A DNA stretch of 64,000 nucleotides, from NCBI GenBank assembly GCA_963795775.1, contig CAWCJL010000004.1:400658-464657 (forward strand), in the 5' to 3' direction. Source of the stretch: CAWCJL01 sp963795775 (GTDB lineage: Bacteria > Acidobacteriota > Terriglobia > Terriglobales > Acidobacteriaceae). Under the pieces are notes generated by a model that worked only from the letters and a program-made list of their open reading frames with translations, made no database searches and had not been told where the DNA came from. Position numbers and translations under genes: made by a program. This document shows, piece by piece, positions 61,777 through 64,000 of this stretch. Each line of letters begins with the position of its first letter. The stretch's first letter is position 1.

Positions 61777-62390
61777 GACTCAGGCTCGAAAAATTATGGG
61801 AACCGCAAAATATCGTGGGAACGGCGGGAACAATCGGAACGGCCAATGTTCATGCGCGTCCCCGCGTTCCCAACGTGTTCCCATCCCAACAGAGAGTGGG
61901 AACAACTGAAAATGGCGGGGCAGATTCGTTCCCAATGTTCCCGACTGTGCCCCGCGACCGGGAACACGGAATCGCCAGTACTCATCCGCCTGTTCCCAGT
62001 GTTCCCGCTGTTCCCAGTGTTCGCAGCGAAGATGTTAATACTGTCGGCGCATCCGAGCGTGACCCGCTGGCGCATCACCCGGCTGCATGGGAAGACGATC
62101 TGCACAAGTGGGCTAGCGCGCATTGCTTCTTTCGTGACCAGGCGTGGGGCGGCATCGCTGCGTTACATCGGCGTTATGTCGAGTGGTCCCATGCCTCCGA
62201 CCATCTTCCCCCGGCAACGCTGGCTACATTCCGAGCATGGCTGATGGACCAACGTTTCACGCTGGCGGAGTGCGGGCTGGTGTACGGGCTGGTGCTTGCG
62301 AACGACTTGAGAACGGGCCGCGTTCTCACAGCGGAGCGCGTTCCGGCGGGGCCGCGAGTGCTGGCTATGCCGACCCGGAGAGTGCAATGA
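61773..62390 (+). CDS. hypothetical element protein with Pro-rich repeats
   Basis: A 205-residue protein coupled to the DUF927 gene by an ATGA overlap. Residues 10 to 90 are low in complexity: VFPSQQRVG, SFPMFPTVP and VPSVPAVPSV. A folded domain follows (DDLHKWASAHCFFRDQAWGG, then HLPPATLATFRAWLMDQRFT) with no known family. The DNA below the first part contains repeated TTCCC/GGGAA units and could carry a replication origin. Confidence 0.65.
   Translation: MRLRLEKLWEPQNIVGTAGTIGTANVHARPRVPNVFPSQQRVGTTENGGADSFPMFPTVPRDREHGIASTHPPVPSVPAVPSVRSEDVNTVGASERDPLAHHPAAWEDDLHKWASAHCFFRDQAWGGIAALHRRYVEWSHASDHLPPATLATFRAWLMDQRFTLAECGLVYGLVLANDLRTGRVLTAERVPAGPRVLAMPTRRVQ
61795..62030. repeat. cluster of GTTCCC / GGGAAC repeats
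   Basis: At least 14 copies of GTTCCC or GGGAAC occur within about 235 nt. The densest part is 61991-62022 (GTTCCCAGTGTTCCCGCTG, then GTTCCCAGTGTTCGC), an 18-nt unit repeated. Density and placement behind the replication genes suggest iterons or an origin. Confidence 0.55.
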
Positions 62391-62521
62391 GCCGAGGTGC
62401 TGATGGCTGTCCGGCGGCGGAACCAACCGGGGAATCCGGACACCTAAAGAGGGAACAGGAAGGGGGTGATCCCTTCGGCGGCGGAGTTTTGCGGCGCTTC
62501 ATAAAAAGGTGGCCCGAATAG
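62387..62521 (+). CDS. tiny coupled ORF
   Basis: A 44-residue frame starting in an ATGA overlap with the previous gene: MSRGADGCPAAEPTGESG onward, ending RRFIKRWPE. No family. Coupling is the only support. Confidence 0.4.
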   Translation: MSRGADGCPAAEPTGESGHLKREQEGGDPFGGGVLRRFIKRWPE

Positions 62522-62533
62522 CAAAGCCCGCAA

Positions 62534-62623
62534 ATGTGGCTTGCCAAGACCCGCGTCACCATTGACGGGACGCGCATTTTCGCCAGAGGGGCGCGGCTCG
62601 AAATCAAACATGAAATCAAATAG
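62534..62623 (+). CDS. 29-residue ORF before the terminase gene
   Basis: MWLAKTRVTIDGTRIFARGA onward to TAG at 62621. It is a beta-type sequence that resembles small structural phage ORFs, but it is too short to assign. Confidence 0.3.
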   Translation: MWLAKTRVTIDGTRIFARGARLEIKHEIK

Positions 62624-62641
62624 ACCGAAGGAGTCTGTCGG

Positions 62642-63040
62642 ATGGATCCCACACTCACCAGCAAACAGCGGCTTTTCATCTCGGAGTACCTGGTGGACCG
62701 CAACGCGACGCAGGCGGCAATCCGAGCCGGATACAGCGCGAAAACCGCTGACCGGCAAGGCTATCGCTTGTTGAGAAATGCTGAGATTCGCGCCGCTGTC
62801 GAATCAAGCACGCAAGCCCGTACGGAAAGGCTCGCTCTTAGCGCAGATTACGTCCTGAAAGGCATCCGCGAGACCATATTGCAAGCAAGGACCGCTGCGC
62901 AGTACGGGAGCGCCTTACGCGGCTATGAGTTGCTGGGCAAACACCTTGGCATGTTCAAGGAACAGGCAACAGATACTGGAGAGGACCGACTGGACGAGTT
63001 GATTCAAGCAATCCATGGTGACCGAACGCCGCCGCAATGA
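62642..63040 (+). CDS. phage terminase small subunit (TerS-like)
   Basis: A 132-residue protein. AAGGAG lies eight nt before the ATG. The DNA-binding domain reads TSKQRLFISEYLVDRNATQA, AIRAGYSAKTADRQGYRLL and EIRAAVESS, the terminase_2 signature. The C-terminal part (GYELLGKHLGMFKEQ) is the usual oligomerisation region. TerS recognises pac sites and recruits the large subunit. No large terminase, portal or capsid gene is present, which is the pattern of satellites that borrow the helper packaging machine. Confidence 0.9.
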   Translation: MDPTLTSKQRLFISEYLVDRNATQAAIRAGYSAKTADRQGYRLLRNAEIRAAVESSTQARTERLALSADYVLKGIRETILQARTAAQYGSALRGYELLGKHLGMFKEQATDTGEDRLDELIQAIHGDRTPPQ

Positions 63041-63060
63041 CAAAACGCATGTCGTGGTTG

Positions 63061-63771
63061 TCACTGCTGGCCAGTGTAATCAGGCGCATTCTGTGGCCGG
63101 GCAGGCAGTAGGACGAGGGCAGAATCGCGTGACAGGTGGCCACCGCTCAGCCTTATTCGATACTGGCCCGGCGGTACATCGAAAACCACATTCGCACGAC
63201 TACCAACGCCGGGGTTTAGCGACTTCAGCGGGCTGAAGAAGCCATCAGATAATGCCCCGGCGCTCGACTGGGAAAACTCTCGGCCGCTTGCATCAATCAG
63301 CTTTACAGGCGGAAGCACACTTTCACTGCGATCCTCGTTGCGCGCGCTCAAATTGATGACCAGAAAAGCTGCGTCAGGTTGTTCGTAAGTCAGGCCATTG
63401 GCGATGCCCGGTACCCACTCCGCGCTATTCACTCTGTATGTCCAATAGCCAACGTGCACAGTCTGTCCGAGCTGAGCGACGGGAACGGCGGGCTCACTCA
63501 CCGCATCGGTGTGGCCGCGTTGAGCATCGAAAGCCCCGACAAAAGAGAGCAACAATATGATCACCAGTATGCCGCCGATTCCGGCAAGAACGCGCATACC
63601 AAAGCCGGGTGATTGCGTGTTTACGACTACGACTGAGGTGGGAGGCTGGACCGTTGGGACGGGCTGCGCGACGTGAGTTGGTGTGAAAGATGCACCACAT
63701 CCAGGGCAGTAGTTGTCATTAGTGTACGAGGCTCTATTGCAGCGAGGGCAGGTAAGTGTAATAGAACCCAT
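63061..63771 (-). CDS. zinc-ribbon and DUF4352 membrane protein (cargo)
   Basis: From the ATG at 63771 the product has 236 residues. The zinc ribbon is TCPRCNRASYTNDNYCPGCG, followed by a Pro-rich linker and a single membrane helix (GIGGILVIILLLSFVGAF). An external DUF4352-like domain (QTVHVGYWTYRVNSAEWVPG, AFLVINLSARNED) ends the protein. Such proteins are secreted immunity or stress factors in many phyla, but the function is unknown. It is antiparallel to the terminase gene and ends 20 nt from it. An overlapping ORF lies upstream (TGATG). Confidence 0.8.
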   Translation of the reverse strand: MGSITLTCPRCNRASYTNDNYCPGCGASFTPTHVAQPVPTVQPPTSVVVVNTQSPGFGMRVLAGIGGILVIILLLSFVGAFDAQRGHTDAVSEPAVPVAQLGQTVHVGYWTYRVNSAEWVPGIANGLTYEQPDAAFLVINLSARNEDRSESVLPPVKLIDASGREFSQSSAGALSDGFFSPLKSLNPGVGSRANVVFDVPPGQYRIRLSGGHLSRDSALVLLPARPQNAPDYTGQQ

Positions 63772-63968
63772 CAGGTGTCTCCAGAAGCGCGGTGAAGGCA
63801 ACAATATTCACACATCAGCGCCTCGTCAACTCCGTTCCTCCCCCGAAGGATGGCAACAGTTCTCGCCTGGCCGCGCGGCGTGATTCTGCCTTCTTCGCTT
63901 AGGTACATGAACGACTTGAGTCGCGGGTGAGTTGCCAGATTGATGCCGGTACTCTCGACAGGGCGCAA
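63771..63968 (-). CDS. short ORF across the right attachment repeat
   Basis: A 65-codon frame (MRPVESTGINLATHPRLKSF onward) whose TGA overlaps the start of the next gene as TGATG. Composition looks protein-like (SEEGRITPRGQARTVAILRG), yet no family is known and the att-like repeat lies inside it. It may be a fusion produced by integration. Confidence 0.35.
   Translation of the reverse strand: MRPVESTGINLATHPRLKSFMYLSEEGRITPRGQARTVAILRGRNGVDEALMCEYCCLHRASGDT
63915..63939 (+). repeat. right-end copy of the 25-bp direct repeat (candidate attR)
   Basis: Starts CTTGAGTCGC and ends GTGAGTTGCCAGA; identical to 23635-23659 except for two adjacent bases (GG instead of CA). The distance between the copies is 40.3 kb, the length of the accessory region. 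Confidence 0.6.
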
Positions 63969-64000
63969 ACAGAGAGTATTCGCCTCAATTCTACTTTCTG

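Noticed and set aside
23708..63939. Complete prophage
   Set aside because: Apart from a terminase small subunit no phage structural, lysis or large terminase gene was found.

Overview
The window is high-GC bacterial chromosome. The FG-GAP exported proteins, the WGxxG-type membrane anchor, the one-domain regulators with the motif SWKEIAK...RTVQRWE and the gene order around dnaA all suggest an acidobacterium (Terriglobia-like). That assignment is inference from gene content only.

1 to 23.5 kb is core chromosome. A ribosomal protein block (rplA-rplJ-rplL, minus strand, with an L10-leader-like inverted repeat) is followed by a ferric-reductase-like membrane protein, a potassium-channel-like protein, a lone encapsulated-ferritin-family protein, a ROK-family kinase with soluble transhydrogenase, a ThiE/TenI protein, a VapBC-type toxin-antitoxin pair, two FG-GAP proteins, and a lipid/ribosome cluster (yceD-rpmF-plsX). 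The replication and translation cluster comes next: dnaA on the minus strand, divergent from rpmH-rnpA-yidD-yidC-khpB-mnmE.

23.5 to 64 kb is an accessory region that begins directly behind mnmE with an intact P4-type tyrosine integrase. The 3' end of this integrase recurs as fragments near 46.2-46.5 kb (about 98 % identical over 294 bp) and 58.2-58.35 kb. A 25-bp near-identical direct repeat (23 of 25) lies just before the integrase and again at 63.9 kb, so the whole stretch looks like a composite integrated island of about 40 kb built by accretion. Its interior holds a fucose-type transporter, a B12/radical SAM protein, several two-component proteins, an IS66 element with an exact 8-bp target duplication that splits a response regulator, exopolysaccharide and deacetylase genes, a UPF0182 protein and many decayed genes: an HNH nuclease, a MobF relaxase, an alpha-L-fucosidase, an orphan antitoxin, an Rhs tip with a HELEH metallopeptidase motif, and tRNA 3'-end remnants.

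The right end (58.2-63.9 kb) is the most interesting part. A compact, mostly co-directional module contains an integrase remnant, a divergent CGNR-like zinc-finger gene, an AlpA regulator, a CHC2 primase-type protein, a DUF927 ATPase, a repeat-rich protein, two tiny coupled ORFs and a lone phage terminase small subunit. No capsid, portal or large terminase gene is present. The layout resembles P4/PICI-type phage satellites and is the best candidate here for an undescribed system: a phage-satellite-like element in an acidobacterium, with DUF927 in the position of the replication protein.

Several otherwise good genes carry single-base frameshifts (the 8.55 kb barrel protein, the 10.4 kb FG-GAP protein, the IS66 tnpA and tnpC genes, the 53.1 kb carbohydrate-binding protein). 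Some may be genuine decay and some may be assembly errors.
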